A stretch of DNA of 22,354 nt from the NCBI GenBank assembly GCA_034698045.1, contig JAQGAU010000958.1:1-22354 (forward strand). The letters are read 5' to 3'. Shown here piece after piece: positions 1 through 10,225 of this stretch (positions are counted from its first letter, which is position 1; each line of letters begins with the position of its first letter). The DNA is from Paramacrobiotus richtersi. Its lineage: Eukaryota > Tardigrada > Eutardigrada > Parachela > Macrobiotidae. Position numbers and translations under genes: made by a program. The notes beneath the pieces are model-generated. The model saw only the letters and a list, made by a program, of their open reading frames with translations. It made no database searches and was not told the origin of the DNA.

Positions 1-207
1 CGCAGAACGAACCGCTGTGCTTGGCAACGAAAGCGAGTTTGTGTTGTAACTACGTGTCAAATGGGTTCCCTGTCACTATGCTCACTATTACTTCAGTCCC
101 TAACCTGAACGATGCTCACAGCTTTTCGGCAACCCTCCCACCCTCCCTCGTTGTACCATGTATATGCGAGTTCTGCTACAAGACCTTCGCTGTTTAACCC
201 GCTCTGT

Positions 208-475
208 TTCTTTCACGCGACCAGCGGTTGCCCTTCAGTTGCACCGTTCGGACATTGCGTTTTTCATTTCCTTGCTGCTACATTTGTTGTGTTCTTTCAC
301 GCGACCAGCGGTTGCCCTTCAGTTGCACCGTTCGGACATTGCGTTCTTCGATGTCTTGTCCCTGTGTTTGACATGCTGCGGTCGAAGTTCAATAAAGGGG
401 TGTCCGGCGCGGCTTGTATCGAAGTGCTGGGTGACCAGCGGCTAACTTTGCACCGTTCGGATATTGCCCAGTAAC
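208..475 (+). repeat. 54-bp direct duplication with a third decayed copy
   Basis: The 54 bases at 208-261 recur without change at 292-345, so the period is 84 bp. Each copy starts TTCTTTCACGCGACCAGCGG and ends in CGGACATTGCGTT. A diverged copy at about 432-475 keeps GTGACCAGCGGCT and CACCGTTCGGATATTGCC. Because 84 is a multiple of three, a frame across 112-474 stays open and repeats a short peptide block. I read that as a by-product of the duplication and not as a gene. Confidence 0.85.
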
Positions 476-1375
476 CAATTACTTGCCCCGGTATCCCAAA
501 GCGGCAAATCAATGCAGTTCGTTCGAAAGCGCTAAGTTCTTAATAAAAAACCCAAAAGCAAGGTCTAATTTTCCCGAATTTGCGGGCGAACGGAATTTTT
601 GCTGATCGCCGATCGCATACGCTGTTGTTGTATGTTTGTTCGTACGAGTGAGTTTATAGATTTAATAATAATAAAACCGAAAACTAGGGAAGAGTATTAA
701 ACTGGTTGCACTGCACGATCATGGTAGAATGCACTAATTGTATCGAATTTGATGGCAAATAGCCCCCGCATGGAGAAAGGACATTTTGTGAATATTCAAC
801 AAAAGCATCAAGTTGTACGAAAAGTAAAAGTGTGGCACGACCTGCAGCCATAACCGGCAGGAATTCCTCAAAACGGATTGCACTTTAGTACATTTTAACA
901 TGGCACGGCGCATCTTTGTTCAACGGCATTAATCAAAGCGATTTTGGAAAGAATTTCCCCTGTTGCAAGTAAAAGAGCATTTTTAAAATATATCTTCACC
1001 ATCTTTGCTACGGAGATCTTTCATGTATAGAGCACGGGCAGATCCGTCTACAGATATACCGTTTCCAAATGAAACACTCGGCAGAGCAGATAAAAATGTT
1101 GGCACCGTGGCCAAAAAAATATGCTATCCAATTGCTATTGTTGAGCTGTATTATACGGTACCGTACTGATGTAATAAATCTGCGGATCTCCATATCGATT
1201 TGCTCTTGAAAAAAGTTTGTATGGCACTTTTTTTTATCTCTGTTTTTACACCGAAATCTTTACTCAAACACACCCAACCAAAAGCATTCTACATTTAACC
1301 GGCAACATGTTTCTCTTGTGGGACTTGTGCCGGAAATAAGTGCAACGCCAAAGCCTTCATAATAAGGTAAGGAGG
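476..1375. other. No gene seen
   Basis: I see no convincing exon, splice-site pair or repeat here. The sequence is AT-rich and the frames are short. Confidence 0.5.
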
Positions 1376-1380
1376 TGTGC

Positions 1381-1700
1381 AGCAGAGCTGAGAATATATG
1401 ACCGGGCAGATCTGGAGCAGAGTAGAGTACTCCGGGAAAGAAAGTGTGCGACAGAGTGAAGAAGTGCGCACCAGGGTTAAGAAGAGTATGCCAGAGCAGT
1501 TACAGTACTACAGAGCGGAGCAGAATGATAGAGAGTGAGGAAGTGTGGGTTAGAGCAGCGTAGAGTACTAAGGAGCAAGGAAGTGTGGTACAGAGCGGGG
1601 AAGTGTATGATAGAGCAGCGTAGAGTACTGCAGATCATGGAAGTGTAGGATAGAGCGGGGAAGTGTATGATAGAGCAGCGTAGAGTAATGGACATCGAAG
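1381..1700 (-). repeat. Satellite array, left arm of an inverted pair
   Basis: Degenerate tandem units built from blocks of about 20 bp such as GATAGAGCAGCGTAGAGTA and GGGGAAGTGTATGATAGAGC. The most regular part is 1561-1690, where TAGAGTA recurs at 1561, 1621 and 1681, a 60-bp higher-order unit of three 20-bp blocks. The units are the reverse complement of the array at 1888-2250, so the two arms face each other. Units near the outer end (1381-1500) are much more diverged than those near the centre. Confidence 0.85.
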
Positions 1701-1887
1701 GAGCGGAGGCCATTCAAACGCGAGTGAAGTGCGTCCCTTATCCACCTCTTCCACCTCGCTCGGCACCCGCTCCTACCGGAAAATTCGAGGGCAGGCACAC
1801 GTGGAGGAAAGATTGATTACTGCACTTCACCGCACTTCCATGACACGTAAATAGTACAAGCTAGAGTTATCCGACCAACGCCGCAAT
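1701..1887. other. Non-repetitive spacer between the inverted satellite arms
   Basis: About 190 bp with no clear satellite unit separates the two arms. It would be the loop if the arms paired. I see no coding signal in it. Confidence 0.55.
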
Positions 1888-2250
1888 GCACTTCCCCACT
1901 CTGCATTACTCCACGCAGCTTTATCCTACACGTCCCCGCTCTGTAGTACTTTATGCTGCTCTATCCTGCACTTTCCTGCTCTGCATTACTCTACGTTGCT
2001 CCATCCTACCCTTCCCCGCTATGTAGTACTCTACGCTGCTCTGTCCCACACTTCCTCGATCTGTACCACACTTCCTTGCTCTGTAATACTCTACGCGGCT
2101 CTATCCTACACTTTCTTGCTCTGTAATACTCTACGCTGCTCTATCCTACACTTCCTTGCTCTGCAGTACTCTACGCTGCTCTATCCTACGCTTCCTTGCT
2201 CTGTAATACTCTACGCTGCTCTGTCCTACACTTCCTTGCTCTGTAGTGGA
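1888..2250 (+). repeat. Satellite array, right arm of an inverted pair
   Basis: Tandem units with a 40-bp period are clearest at 2085-2250: CTATCCTACA recurs at 2101, 2141 and 2181. Each unit is two related 20-mers, CTCTATCCTACACTTCCTTG and CTCTGTAATACTCTACGCTG, both starting CTCT and ending G. The units on the side nearest the central spacer (1888-2080) are more diverged. The period is not a multiple of three, and the open frames across the array (for example 1996-2292) simply reflect a unit that lacks stops. Confidence 0.9.
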
Positions 2251-2604
2251 AGTGTCGAGGCAGGCAGTGTAGGCGAAAAGTGGGGCCATTGATGGGTTGT
2301 GTGTTTCGAAATTGTGGCGACCTTTCTTCTCGTCCCAGCCACAGGTCGCTAAGGTGCACAACAATCGTTAGGTTATTTTATCTACAAAGTATGTAGGAAT
2401 CGAAATAGTCTAATATTTGTTCCGATGGTATTCACATGGTATAAAATGAGGTATCGGAATACCAGGCAGGAGTCACATGACATGCAAACTCTTACAAGAT
2501 GAGGAATATCGTCGCGCAAACGGATATACTAATAGTTTCGTTTTAGATTGTACTGGAACTACACGGCTCGGTAGCATCCACTGCAATACGACATTTATAT
2601 CCAA

Positions 2605-2823
2605 AGTCAGGGATGAATGGTTTCTCAGGACGCTTGCGGAAGGCCTGCTGCTTGGGTTGCGCTGGAGACATTGTCGTATAAAATCGTTAATCTGCGTCTG
2701 TAGTCCTGCCGGTACAGCTGGGACACCACCATTTAGGATAAACATGATTACAGCTGATTTGTCGACAATTTCCGATCGTTCGACACCTTCTTCGCTGAAG
2801 AACTGTAGCATTCTTCCTTCCAC
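2605..2823 (-). pseudogene. Ser/Thr protein kinase fragment, C-terminal subdomains X-XI
   Basis: The minus-strand frame reads a stretch like the end of an STE11/MEKK-type kinase domain: AVIMFILNGG, then GVPAVPAGLQ, then INDFIRQCLQRNPSSRPSAS and VLRNH. This matches the usual layout 'A.MF.L.NG..P..P......DF...CL...P..RP.A..LL.H', including the invariant Arg of subdomain XI (in NPSSRP). Nothing upstream on the same strand looks like subdomains I-IX, and the reading after VLRNH is not kinase-like. I therefore see a detached relic or an isolated exon of a broken gene. The family assignment is by pattern; the STE11 label is less certain than 'kinase'. Confidence 0.6.
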
Positions 2824-3109
2824 GCTTATTACAAACTTCCTTTATGACATCTTGAAGATCTTCTGGTATTTCTGCAATAATGACTCCCATCAAACTTTTT
2901 GAAAGAACGACAATCTTTGGGTGTACAACATAATCCTGTCTACTGCCCTCTCGAAGTGGCAAATTGGCAATCAGTAATATTTTCAACTTTATACGTGACC
3001 GGCTCATTTACACGAAAAAGGATTCGATGACGGCTCTCAGTCCAGCTCTCAACTGCTTTGTTCTATGACTACAAAGTCACAAGCTGTTGCTAATAAATGC
3101 CAGGTTCAC

Positions 3110-3372
3110 CTTGAAAGAAACCGGCTCGCTCCCAGTTGACCGAATCCGGTTGATCCAACAGTGCCTTAAAATTGGCCACATTCGAAGCAACGCCACTGTA
3201 CACGTAATGGTTGACCATTGTCACATAACTCTGGAAGAGAAACTCTTGACCAGCAATTACAGCAGTGGACAGCGAATGTCCACATTTCTTACCGAGTCAT
3301 TAGGACGTGGTCGTGCAATCCACGCAGTGAATTGTGGAAACCGATCTGCAAAAGTACGAGCTGAATGCATGG
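3110..3372 (-). CDS. Two-exon coding fragment of unknown family
   Basis: On the minus strand a strong acceptor (TTTTCCTGTGTCTTCAG) precedes an exon at 3293-3372, with an ATG two bases in and a peptide MHSARTFADRFPQFTAWIAR. The exon ends at a GTAAGA donor. After a 62-bp intron (3231-3292, acceptor TTTCTCTTCCAG) the frame continues in phase 0 through 3110-3230, with SYVTMVNHYVYSGVASNVAN followed by FKALLDQPDSVNWERAGFFQ, and ends at a CAAG|GTGAAC donor in phase 1. Residue content and paired splice signals look genuinely coding. I do not recognise the family. The next exon is unclear: 2870-2935 is open in two competing frames. It may be a partial gene or a relic. Confidence 0.4.
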
Positions 3373-3793
3373 CTGAAGACACAGGAAAAGGATTCCGTAT
3401 ATTATAATTACTGCCCGCACCACACAACTGATTCTGAGGATCGAGTCTAACTGGGCGCCGTAGACGTGTACAATTACATGCGCCGCAAGGTCGACAATTA
3501 TTTTTTCAAGAAATCATACAACAATTCTGTTTTCCGCCGCTAACGCAAGGCGAAAAACAGAGTTTGACATTCTTGTAACTACAGTGTAATTTATTCTACA
3601 GAGTCTGTACGTGCTGCTTTCTGTAATAAGTGCCATGTTGTAGTAAAGTGCCAATCTTACCAACCACAAATTCCAGTCCAGGCCAGGCAAAAGAATTTTT
3701 CCGCAAAATGTTCTCCGCCAGTTTGTAAACCTAAATCAATATTAATCTACAGCGTTCAATGTGGTACTACGAAGTACGAAGCACCTGATCGGT

Positions 3794-3911
3794 TCATAGA
3801 CGCTTCTGAACTAGACCTACCGGATACGCTTGCGGTAGGAGTTGTTCCAGTTCTTGAATGAACTCTTCTAGTTGGTCTTCCTTGATGATCAGCATTCCTT
3901 TCTTTCTCCAA
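3794..3911 (-). CDS. Candidate terminal exon, unknown family
   Basis: A minus-strand frame of about 37 codons reads RKKGMLIIKEDQLEEFIQEL, then EQLLPQAYPVGLVQKRL and a stop at 3794-3796. It follows a T-rich tract that could serve as an acceptor (TTTTTTTGGAG). The acidic, Leu/Ile-spaced sequence looks like an amphipathic helix in a real protein. No partner exon was found upstream on the minus strand (3912-5700), so it is either the last exon of an undetected gene or a fossil. Confidence 0.25.
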
Positions 3912-5749
3912 AAAAATTGAAAAATTGCATAGGAAGTTACACTTTCCGATTAAACGACATCTGAAAGGCAAATGATCGTAACTTGTTGAGTAAATTGCCC
4001 ATCACGTGGAATGCGTAACTACGGCCATTGGGAAATAGTGACATACAGACATATCGGGCGCAAACAAATATTAAGAGTCCTTTCGGGTACCACACAGCTT
4101 ATGGTGCGTGAATCTAGCACAGTAATGCTTTGCACATAAATAAAGGTATGTATGCTAGCGTATCGCTTACGATCTCAGACAAACAAAAATTATGTCTGTC
4201 ACTTCCGCTTGGTAGTTGTTTATACTAAGAGCAAAGACACATGCAGGCACCGGCATTTTCATCTTGATCGTTATCTGGTTGATCAGCCGCCTTCAGCTAA
4301 TTAGCAGCCTTCGTATAAGTTTTGCCGGACCTGAAATGCTTGTACTCTTATATTCTGTGGATACGTATTAGCACACCTGATTTACGTTTTGAATGACAAA
4401 TTAATGTTGTGCCGCAACAAACATTTGCTGCGCAACTTGCACGGAATGTATGTACAGCTTGGAAAGCTTTACGTAAAAAATTAAGCACCACATTTGATTT
4501 TTTTGAATGGAGGGATCTGTTCGGCAAACTCAACTATTGAGCTGTCTGAAAAACGGGAAAGAATATTCAGTAAGGAAACTATAAGAATGTTTGTTCCTTT
4601 TTGGAAAATGCATAAGGGATCATTAAAACGTGCGACTCGACACCTCAGGAAGTCAGGTGCAGACTAAACACGTTGAGTTTACGGATCTACGTGTTCTGCA
4701 TGCACGTGCACAGTAGCAGCTCTTTCCTGATGGCCACACCTTGTTTGTTACGAGAGCCCGAACTGCCAGTACATTCAGCTAAACTGACACACCGGAAAGG
4801 ATAACTACCGCTGTATTGACGCAGACAAACTGTTACAGGTGTGTAAACGGCAATTCCTGTAGAGCATTGGGAGTAGCACCCGACACTGGTAATTCGAAAA
4901 TAATTAATCAGGATTTCGTCTTATGTGATCAGTGGTCACATGCTGGTATAGCGTATGTTTAATGCGCATGGTATTAAGCATGTTATAACGTTAATGGGAA
5001 ATTTCCCGTTAAGTAGCTTGTTAGATGCATACTCGGCCCTTACCACGCACACGAAGACTAACGCGCAATCAAAGTTTACGATACATTACGAACGAACGAG
5101 AGGAGATGATCGATGGAAAAGGTTTTTTTCTAACGTCGACTAACTTGTCACATCGAAATTTCGAGTTCATCTGGACCTTCGTACAACATCACGTCTCAAC
5201 CGAACATACACTAGTGTAAATAAATACAGGGAGACAATCATTCTCGCTACAATATGGCATTTGACGCTGCAAATCTGGAAGGGTATCTACTAGTCCAAGC
5301 GAGCCAGGCTCGCCTTACAAACCGCCACCGCCAGCATTTAGTTTATAATCCGTTTCACTGAACTGTTGCATAATGTAAACGGCATCCTCTCATGTGCTTG
5401 CGAATATGAGGTTTGAAAGGTTTTTAACCCCAGTAATTGGGCTGACGGACAAATGCTCAACGGATTCCGTGTTTACGTACCCATAAATGCATAATTATCG
5501 GCAATTATGACACTGTTGCCTGAAGCATATGCAGGCTAATTTGTTCTTGCTATAAAGTCGAAGAGAAACATATAATAAGAATAAACTAGTCAGCAAATAC
5601 TGCCAGTGTAAAACTGATTTGTTGACTGAATCTTCCCTTTGCTCATTGTCTAGATCACGAAGTATTTCAGACAATCAGTTTTAGTCAGCTGTGATCTGAA
5701 GAACAACCATCAGTTTAAAAGCGTATTCTGCGAGACAAATCAAGAAAGG
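3912..5749. other. No gene seen
   Basis: Only short frames occur here, without signal peptides, known motifs or paired splice sites. AT-rich intergenic DNA. Confidence 0.45.
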
Positions 5750-6181
5750 ATGGATGTTCGTCGTAAATGTGGTATTATTCTGACCGTCTGCATTTTATTA
5801 ATAACTTCCCATTTTGAGCAATGTGCCGGGCGTGTTTACATTCGACGCCTTATTCCTGTAAAGGTCACGCTATGGCCGTCAAACCCGTCGGTAACTTATC
5901 CGGTACACAGGGCTGATAAACGCTATCATTTCGTCCTGGGATCGCAAATGTGGAGAGCCAATAGAACGCCAAAACGTTATCCAGTCGTGCCCAGGATGTT
6001 GACCACCATGTTGGAATCCGACAAACCCCGGCCGGGAGAAGCAGTCGGACCAGCGACACCCATTCCTACGGAAAGGAAGCCCATGACGCCATTGGTGCGG
6101 CAGTTGTTTATCTCGAAAAACTGGGGACCTGGAAAGCGTAGCGGGATGCTGTTTCGTACAATCAGATTTCAACAATTTTGA
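5750..6181 (+). CDS. Secreted precursor with a C-terminal AKH-like amidated peptide
   Basis: An uninterrupted 143-residue protein. Residues 1-27 form a typical signal peptide (basic start MDVRRK, core IILTVCILLI, cleavage near QCAG). Residues 118-127 read QLFISKNWGP, followed by GKR at 128-130, an amidation plus dibasic processing site. The Gln-Leu start, Ser5, Asn7, Trp8, Gly9 and a decapeptide length before GKR fit the AKH/RPCH template of arthropods. Positions 3 and 4 (Phe, Ile) do not fit the usual Thr/Asn-Phe/Tyr. The N-terminal side is a single Arg (TPLVR), and a 13-residue tail follows. In known AKH precursors the hormone sits directly after the signal peptide, so this C-terminal position is unusual. 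The rest is Pro/Arg-rich and unrecognised. I am fairly sure of a secreted protein, much less sure of the hormone. Confidence 0.5.
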   Translation: MDVRRKCGIILTVCILLITSHFEQCAGRVYIRRLIPVKVTLWPSNPSVTYPVHRADKRYHFVLGSQMWRANRTPKRYPVVPRMLTTMLESDKPRPGEAVGPATPIPTERKPMTPLVRQLFISKNWGPGKRSGMLFRTIRFQQF

Positions 6182-7350
6182 CGATAAACAAGGTGTGATT
6201 ACAAATGACAAAATCAATGTTGTGTATAGTTTTGCGGTCTTTTACCTGGTTCTGATTTGTGTAAGTCGTGTTTAACAGCTGAAACAATAACAATCTTTCG
6301 TACATAAAGCTAGTCAGCGACTGCGTGGCTGGTCAACCGGACACTTGGTGGGGCATCAAAATTCCACGTACATTAAATATTTTATGTTGAAGTGAACATG
6401 TATTTAACTGAATTTCACAAATTTTGAAATTACTTACAAAATTTCATAGTTCGGGTTGAAGCTGGTTCAGAACCATCATCACATTTATGCCCACTTATCG
6501 GTACATCGTCCAAGCAAATTGGCTATAATCGAGAATTTTGGGAGAGGCACGTTTGTTTCAGCTGATCGATAGTATTACGCAACAACCGCTCATTGCACCT
6601 ACAAACGGACTAAAGCACAACTTTGGTCCACCTGTTCACTTTCAAAAGCATTGTATAGGTAATATCCACCGTTTTCATCAGTGCAAAGGCACCGCTTGCC
6701 ACAAGGACGTTCATTTGACCGGAGCCTTAATTTGCGTTATTTTAAGCTCTACTATATATTACACGCATTAAAAGAGACAGAAACTACGAAACACGACTAG
6801 ATAATTCACAAATATGAACGCAACGATTTGTAGGTGCTCGTTGTACATGTGCAGTCATGAATGAAACCACTCTGTACGCAATGCGGTACGCAGATCATAT
6901 TCCATCAATATTATTGGGTAACTGTTTCAGTACACTGATGACTGCAAGACTGCAGATTGTATTTAGACTAAAAACTCCAGGTCGAATGTTCTTTCAATCG
7001 GGCTCTCCACATCATGCCGGCTTGATGCAAGGCGGTCGCTTTATCGATGCACACATGTACATGGACTACCGTAGGAAAGCTTGGGACTGTAGTCACGCCA
7101 TGCCAGCTTGGGCAGCGCGTTGCTTCTCATTATGAATCGCATATCGGTCAGGTTATCGGTACCTATTTTTAAAATAATCAAGAGTCCCAGCCATTACACC
7201 ACACAGGCATCGTGCTATTAATAGTCAGTCGGCTGGGTTTGAATAGTGCACTGGTGCTTATTTCCCCGGTGGGGTAGTAGTGCAAGACGCTTTTTATTTC
7301 GACAAACAATTCTTGCTAGGCTTGCTGGTTCGTTTTCCCATTTCTTGCAG
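6182..7350. other. Intergenic stretch; possible 5' intron of the next gene
   Basis: No recognisable gene. A 92-codon frame at 6857-7135 has no motif I know and no clear splice context. The last 20 bases (TTTTCCCATTTCTTGCAG ending at 7350) are a strong acceptor, so part of this stretch may be a 5'UTR intron of the gene starting at 7364. Confidence 0.45.
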
Positions 7351-7363
7351 ACAATCAGATAGA

Positions 7364-8009
7364 ATGTCGCAAATTCTCTTGACCCATATGATGGAAGAAC
7401 TGCAGCAGTACATCGACAGCAAACTATCCATCGTTACGAATGGAGACAATGGCTTTGAAGGCTATCTCGATAACGTATCGCCAGAGACGCTTATGATTGT
7501 TCTCAAGAAAGGTAATGATATGCATCGTAAATACTTACTCCAGCGGGCCAGTGCCCGGATTCTTGAAGAATTTTAACCAGCTTGTGCGTGAATATTTCCT
7601 CCGGGTCGAGTGTCAGAACTACAGCCTTTACGTCGTTCCTTGTGCATTCTTCTGCGAGAAGAGGCACAAGATCCGTATGAGGTTGATTTAAAAGCTATAG
7701 CAGCTATGCTTCATGTGGGGCCTGTTGAGTACAGCAGTAGCTCCACAGTTTAGTAATCAGGTACTGGTACCGCTGTAGCACCTGTCTGTTTGTAAAACTA
7801 GTTATCTGCTCCTGATGCATTGTTGCTGTTCATCTAATCGTCCACAAACTTTGTGTGTTCAGTGCGGTTTCGCGGCACGGAAGGCCGCCGACCAGATCGA
7901 GAAGCCAGTAGCAGCTCACGAACATCTTTACACCACTTTGAAACTGCGATTGTCGGAGCTGAAAGAGATTTCGGTGCTCGATGAGTCTACCAGTGAAATA
8001 TCTGAAAAG
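7364..8009 (+). CDS. Multi-exon gene, 5' exons with helical/coiled-coil content
   Basis: Start ATG at 7364, 14 bases after a strong acceptor at 7350. Exon 1 (7364-7511) reads MSQILLTHMMEELQQYIDSK, then LSIVTNGDNGFEGYLDNVSP and ETLMIVLKK. It ends at G|GTAATG in phase 1. Exon 2 begins at 7617 (intron 105 bp) and continues ELQPLRRSLCILLREEAQDP, YEVDLKAIAAMLH. Its donor is uncertain (after 7714 or 7723). Exon 3 (7863-8009) follows a TTGTGTGTTCAG acceptor: CGFAARKAADQIEKPVAAHE, then a Leu/Glu-rich stretch LRLSELKEISVLDES ending ISEK|GTAATG in phase 0, with coiled-coil character. Exon 1 vaguely resembles an Lsm strand pattern. The product is unrecognised. Phase 0 fits the acceptor at 8405, so this may be the N-terminus of the LSM14-like gene next door. 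Confidence 0.55.
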
Positions 8010-8384
8010 GTAATGACACATTTGGGAAGAAAACGACTTTTGATATAATTTTGATACACCGGAAACATTGGGTACAGTAAGTATCTGTATGAGGAACGGC
8101 ACCAAATACGTAGCTGCAAGTGCCAACAACCTTAGCGTAGATCGCTGTTTGCTGCCGATGATCTAGATTTCTTTCAATGTGGAACTTACCTCGATGCACT
8201 GAATTTTGTTTGCAAAGCTTACATCTCTACCTTATCTTGGATCTTTTGGCTAATTTGGTTCCCGCGTATTTCGGAAAATTGGCAACAGTGGTCCTACCTT
8301 CACAATTTCAGCGAAATTGATCATGTTACTCTTTTAATCTGGCACTGTGTTTAAAGTTTGAATATTTAGACGGAAACGGGGAAT

Positions 8385-9410
8385 ATGAACGATGGTGACC
8401 TTCAGGACACACCGCCCAAGCCGGCGGTCTTGTTGCATTTACAGGCAGCCCGCTCGCAGCTTCGTCGCTTCGATGATGACAGCGCTCCGTTCGACATTCA
8501 GAGGAAACTGCAGCTGCTCTCCGATCTGTCCAAAGAAAGTCAGAATTTCCAGATTCATATATTGTCAAACGCGAATTTCCGTTATAAAGGCATCATCAAG
8601 GAGGCGGATCAGAAACAGGGAACCGTTTGCCTTAAGGACGGTGAGAACATCTAGTCGAATTTGTGTTAACGTGCCCCAATGACGAGTATACAAAGCAGAT
8701 GTATTGTATCATATGTATCAGAGACATCATATGTACGTAGACCACGTCTTGTAGGCAAACGTTGGTGCATGACTAACAGCTGCCTGCTAGAAATTGACTA
8801 CAGGAGCGCGAGTACGACTACTCCTGAACTTTGATTGTAGGCCTACAATTTGTTTATTTGGCAAGAACCATGTTTCTAGTGAAACGTTCAGCGCGTAGGA
8901 ACACTACAAGATTGGAAAGTCTCAAATATTAAAAAAAAACCGTTTTCATTATCCAAAGCAACAAAACGTACAGGGAGCGTAGAGAAAACAGCAGCCGCAG
9001 TACCGTTACGATTGATGACATTTACGAAAGATTTATAACCAAGTGAATTTTACCGGAGTCGGATTGTCCCTGTATTGGTGACCTCCGAAATGTCGTTATG
9101 TTCGCGCGCTAATATGCGCTATTAGTACCAGTGTCCCGTAGTTTGCATAAAATGGGAAAACATTTTCGCAGAGCGTACAGTTTTACCGAGCGTAGGGATC
9201 CTTTTGTGTAATTTTCGTAATGGTACTGATTTCATTGAGAACAGGGTGGACTCATAATAACCACATGTCTGCAAATGTCTGAGGATTCTTGCAGTTCGTT
9301 GTTACGGTACAGAGGATCGGGAAGAAGTGCAAAAGACCCCTATACTCAATGAACGGTATCCACAAATCAGTTTCCAGCTAGACAAGCTGCGCACGATTTG
9401 TGTTGTGGTG
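8385..9410 (+). CDS. LSM14-type Lsm domain protein, two exons joined
   Basis: LSM14/Scd6/Trailer-hitch proteins bind RNA and decapping factors in cytoplasmic mRNPs. The exon at 8385 or 8406 to 8640 ends with FQIHILSNANFRYKGIIKEA, DQKQGTVCLKD and a GTGAGA donor in phase 1. The exon from 9295 (acceptor GAGGATTCTTGCAG) continues in phase: VRCYGTEDREEVQKTPILNE, RYPQISFQLDKLRTICVV. The joined pattern 'IsLlS...iRYeGil...D....Tv.Lk.VR.yGTEdR' is the LSM14 signature, with the conserved RY.GI and VR..GTEDR blocks. Either the ATG at 8385 starts the gene, which would leave about 50 unusual residues before the domain, or the acceptor CCTTCAG at 8405 joins it in phase 0 to the exon ending at 8009. The 3' end is uncertain: the frame stays open to a stop at 9624-9626, and a short exon 9536-9591 may exist. 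The FDF and TFG motifs of full-length LSM14 were not seen. Confidence 0.65.
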
Positions 9411-10225
9411 GAATGGTGGAAGAAGACACAGTACAACAGTCGAGGACCATATTCTGGTTCGCACGCGGAAACTGTATGCAGTCCTAATGGTTTTGAAGAC
9501 TGCTTGCCGATGATATTGCCTCATGTTGCAGGACATGGATGTTCGTGCAGTTTCCGGTACAGCAAAGAAGCCGATGGATCTCCGCACAGGTTAGTACGCA
9601 GCCTAATTAGCCGTACGAGAGAGTAACAATGCGCACTTGCACAAATGCACTAAATTTTGGCTGCATGCTAACTAGTCGATCCCTAGGAAAGCATTGAAAA
9701 CACGCGAACTTTGTGTGCCTACAATTATGCACAAATAGACCTGACAGCTCCCATATCATAAAATTCCTTGTTTTTTTCTCTTTGAGTAATGTTAAACCGT
9801 TTCTTGCGCTTAGCGAACCGACACCGAAGATGTGGTTGTTTTCGGTTAACATACAAGTCTACGAGAGACCCCTCGTAGGCTACTGTGTTAACTGAAAACG
9901 ACTACAACTTTTCTTCTTACGGACCAGCAGCTGAAATGTGAGTTGGAAACACTAACCAATTTTTTTCTGCATCTTTTGAGATGTATTGTGTTTCTCTTAA
10001 GGCGAACGGAAGCATGTTGTAGAACGTCCTCACAGCATAGTTGTCTACGGAACAAACGTACGCATGCTGCCAAAATTTGGGTGTTGCATGTGCAACTGGC
10101 CTAACAAGGCGGCTGCGCCTGCAGTCGCATACTGTTAATACGTGACCATTATCCTAAATCTATGACCAGCTATTGTCCTGTGCTGGAGTGGTTGGACGAT
10201 TTTTACTGAGCTTTGCACCTTCCAG

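Noticed and set aside
112-474. 120-codon frame with a repeated peptide
   Set aside because: It is explained by the 84-bp duplication; no signal peptide, domain or splice context.
1477-2364. Several open frames of 70-100 codons across the satellite
   Set aside because: They come from a stop-free tandem unit whose period is not a multiple of three, and they have low-complexity peptides.
2477-2902. Plus-strand 141-codon frame
   Set aside because: It is antisense to the kinase-like minus-strand frame, which has recognisable motifs.
6857-7135. 92-codon frame before the 7364 gene
   Set aside because: No motif, no signal peptide and no convincing splice partners.
9536-9591. Short exon with acceptor CATGTTGCAG and donor CACAG|GTTAGT
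   Set aside because: Splice signals are plausible but two frames are open and no motif is visible, so it is mentioned only as a possible link.
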